A DNA stretch of 64,000 nt from Blautia hansenii (GTDB lineage: Bacteria > Bacillota > Clostridia > Lachnospirales > Lachnospiraceae). The notes below the pieces were generated by a model. The model saw nothing but the letters and a program-made list of their open reading frames with translations. It did not search any database and was not told the origin of the DNA. This document shows positions 62,894 to 64,000 of this stretch, one piece after another (the stretch's first letter is position 1; each line of letters begins with the position of its first letter). Both the position numbers and the translations under genes were made by a program. The stretch lies in NCBI RefSeq assembly GCF_013304445.1, contig NZ_JAAITA010000012.1, positions 32,634 through 96,633 on the forward strand, written 5' to 3'.

Positions 62894-62998
62894 AGTTCAG
62901 TTATTTCTGAACTTAATTGTATATTAGCACAGACATATTCGTTTTGCAATATAAAGTTTAGTTTTTTATAAACTTTTTGTTTTCTTTTTTCTGAACTT
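62894..62998. promoter_or_regulatory. operator array between DUF961 gene and xre regulator
   Basis: Inverted repeat AGTTCAG-6-CTGAACT (62894-62913), inverted repeat AAAGTTTA-8-TAAACTTT (62953-62976) and a single CTGAACTT half-site (62991-62998). They cover both divergent promoter regions. Confidence 0.65.
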
Positions 62999-63002
62999 GT
63001 GG

Positions 63003-63008
63003 TATAGT
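63003..63008 (+). promoter_or_regulatory. -10 element of the xre regulator gene
   Basis: TATAGT five bp after a CTGAACTT half-site. The -35 is weak (TTTCTT at 62981-62986, 16 bp away). Confidence 0.4.
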
Positions 63009-63067
63009 GTCCTTAGACGATAAGATATGAAAAGTTATAACAGGATATGGAAAGAGAGGGTTTTCAG

Positions 63068-63751
63068 ATGAATACAATCGCAGAACGGATTAAATTTGCC
63101 ATGAAAGCAAAAAATAAAAAACAGGTAGATATAGTCAAAGATACAGGTATCAGCAAAGGGGCGTTCAGTTCCTATCTTTCGGGACAGTACAATCCGAAAG
63201 CCGATAAAATGGAACTGATTGCTGACTCCTTAGATGTAGACTTGCGGTGGCTTTACGGACAAAATGTGCCTATGGAACATACAAGCCAAAATGACAATGC
63301 CCTGCAATATGTCTTTTATAACAACTCCTGCTCCGAATATCTTCTCGATAATTTAGACGATATCTATATTGCCATGATGACGCAATATGCCGCCCTTATT
63401 CCACGCTTTTATGTCCTTGTCAATCGTGCTGGAAATGCAATGCACATACTGCCATTATTTTTGAAAGAGGATAGTTCCCAATTCTATGAATGTCCGTCTG
63501 ATTTCTTCTATTCTGACAGGCATACCATTTTTACAAGAGATTTTGAAAGTATTCACATGGTATTAACAACAGCCACGATTTACTATTATGGAATTGATAC
63601 AAAGACCTGTGAACCAAAAGTTACCAAACTTGCCTACTCACAAACTGACGATTGCTTTTATATCGACAACGGAATACAGGACGGTCACATAACAGCATTT
63701 GAAAAAGAAGTGGTAAAAGAAGCACTTTATTTAAAGAATAACGCCCAATAA
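63068..63751 (+). CDS. XRE-family transcriptional regulator of the element
   Basis: 227 aa from MNTIAERIKFAMKAKNKKQ; GAGAGGG lies 7 nt upstream. The Cro/CI HTH is at residues 4-62 (QVDIVKDTGISKGAFSSYLS, then KADKMELIADSLDVDLRWLY). The C-terminal 150 residues (LQYVFYNNSCSEYLLDNLDD, IYIAMMTQYAALIPRFYVL) are not a peptidase domain and I do not recognise them. It probably represses the divergent DUF961-relaxase-xis-int genes. Confidence 0.85.
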   Translation: MNTIAERIKFAMKAKNKKQVDIVKDTGISKGAFSSYLSGQYNPKADKMELIADSLDVDLRWLYGQNVPMEHTSQNDNALQYVFYNNSCSEYLLDNLDDIYIAMMTQYAALIPRFYVLVNRAGNAMHILPLFLKEDSSQFYECPSDFFYSDRHTIFTRDFESIHMVLTTATIYYYGIDTKTCEPKVTKLAYSQTDDCFYIDNGIQDGHITAFEKEVVKEALYLKNNAQ

Positions 63752-63757
63752 CAGACA

Positions 63758-63794
63758 AGAGGACTTGCAAGGTTTCTGACCTTTCAAGTCCTCT
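63758..63794 (+). terminator. long hairpin after the xre gene
   Basis: AGAGGACTTG/CAAGTCCTCT with an inner AAGGT/ACCTT stem. No T run follows, so termination may be weak. Confidence 0.55.
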
Positions 63795-63803
63795 GCTGTA
63801 TCA

Positions 63804-63880
63804 TGGTGCAGTTGGCTGCGTCCGTTCCGTCAAGGACTGCCCTACGGCGTATCGGCTACGCCTTGTTCCTTGACCTCACT
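63804..63880 (+). repeat. structured segment with nested inverted repeats
   Basis: GTCAAGGA (63829-63836) pairs with TCCTTGAC (63867-63874) around an inner GGCGTA/TACGCC stem (63846-63862). Its ends resemble 59206-59242. Confidence 0.55.
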
Positions 63881-63943
63881 AGGTTTTCTCTTTTTCTTGA
63901 CACAACAAAAGCCTGCACGATTTTTCTTCAATCCGACAGACTC

Positions 63944-64000
63944 TCATTCTTTCACATACTCTATCAATTCTTCTATTCCACAATCCAAGTAACTGCACAG
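63944..64000 (-). CDS. partial gene: C-terminus of a small XRE-type regulator
   Basis: Cut by the window edge. The last 18 codons read LCSYLDCGIEELIEYVKE before TGA, the usual end of short Cro/CI-type HTH proteins (LCKxLDCxxxDLLEYV). The rest lies outside. Confidence 0.5.
   Translation of the reverse strand: MCSYLDCGIEELIEYVKE

Overview
The window looks like chromosomal DNA of a gut-type Lachnospiraceae (Clostridia, Blautia-like). This rests on gene content and style: a plsX-acpP-rnc-smc-ftsY block, the PFL/ACT pair, a GGGtGRT protein next to a NifU-like scaffold, a group B-type [FeFe] hydrogenase, larC/larE, strong AGGAGG ribosome binding sites and sigma-A promoters of the TTGACA-17-TATAAT type. 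Genus is inference. Most genes lie on the minus strand.

Layout. 0-3 kb: a PadR regulator with a HAAS-SEDS (FtsW/RodA-like) membrane protein, then a wrecked locus holding the back half of an ABC-F protein. 3-9.8 kb: PFL/ACT pair, a WalJ-like hydrolase, coaE, polA and a purine nucleoside phosphorylase. 9.8-16 kb: galT, an ArsR-type regulator, and a GntR-ABC ATPase-permease operon in which the ATPase gene carries a probable frameshift at a run of seven G. 16-23 kb: a D-2-hydroxyacid dehydrogenase, aspartate kinase, pyrBI, then pheA and a DUF815 ATPase on the plus strand. 23-31 kb: rnpB, a TGS-nucleoside kinase fusion, tRNA-Leu, larC/larE, a DUF362 ferredoxin protein, threonine dehydratase and ftsY. 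31-39.6 kb: smc, rnc, acpP, plsX, a lipoprotein, rpmF, the YceD homologue and ackA.

40.3-42.7 kb is a decayed accessory island. It holds remnants of an AAA-ATPase/PD-(D/E)XK protein, of a SipW-like signal peptidase and of a tyrosine integrase, around one intact Rpn-type nuclease gene. Two copies of a 34-nt hairpin repeat flank that gene. 42.7-59.6 kb returns to core genes: the GGGtGRT/NifU-like pair, a three-gene glycolipid-type operon (two GT4 enzymes and a TVP38 protein), the hydrogenase, TraX, a left-handed beta-helix protein, topB, asd, argH, queH, a DUF4854 lipoprotein, an ECF sigma/anti-sigma pair and an acetyltransferase.

59.8-64 kb is one end of an integrative element: integrase, excisionase without a standard start codon, Rep_trans/MobT-type relaxase, DUF961 protein, and a divergent XRE regulator with an operator array. 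The hairpins upstream of the relaxase are good oriT candidates. No type IV secretion genes are visible before the window ends. The most interesting loci are the HAAS-SEDS protein that lacks the expected catalytic Asp motif, the Rpn gene with its compensated hairpin repeats, the homopolymer frameshift in the ABC ATPase, and the compact Int-Xis-relaxase element.
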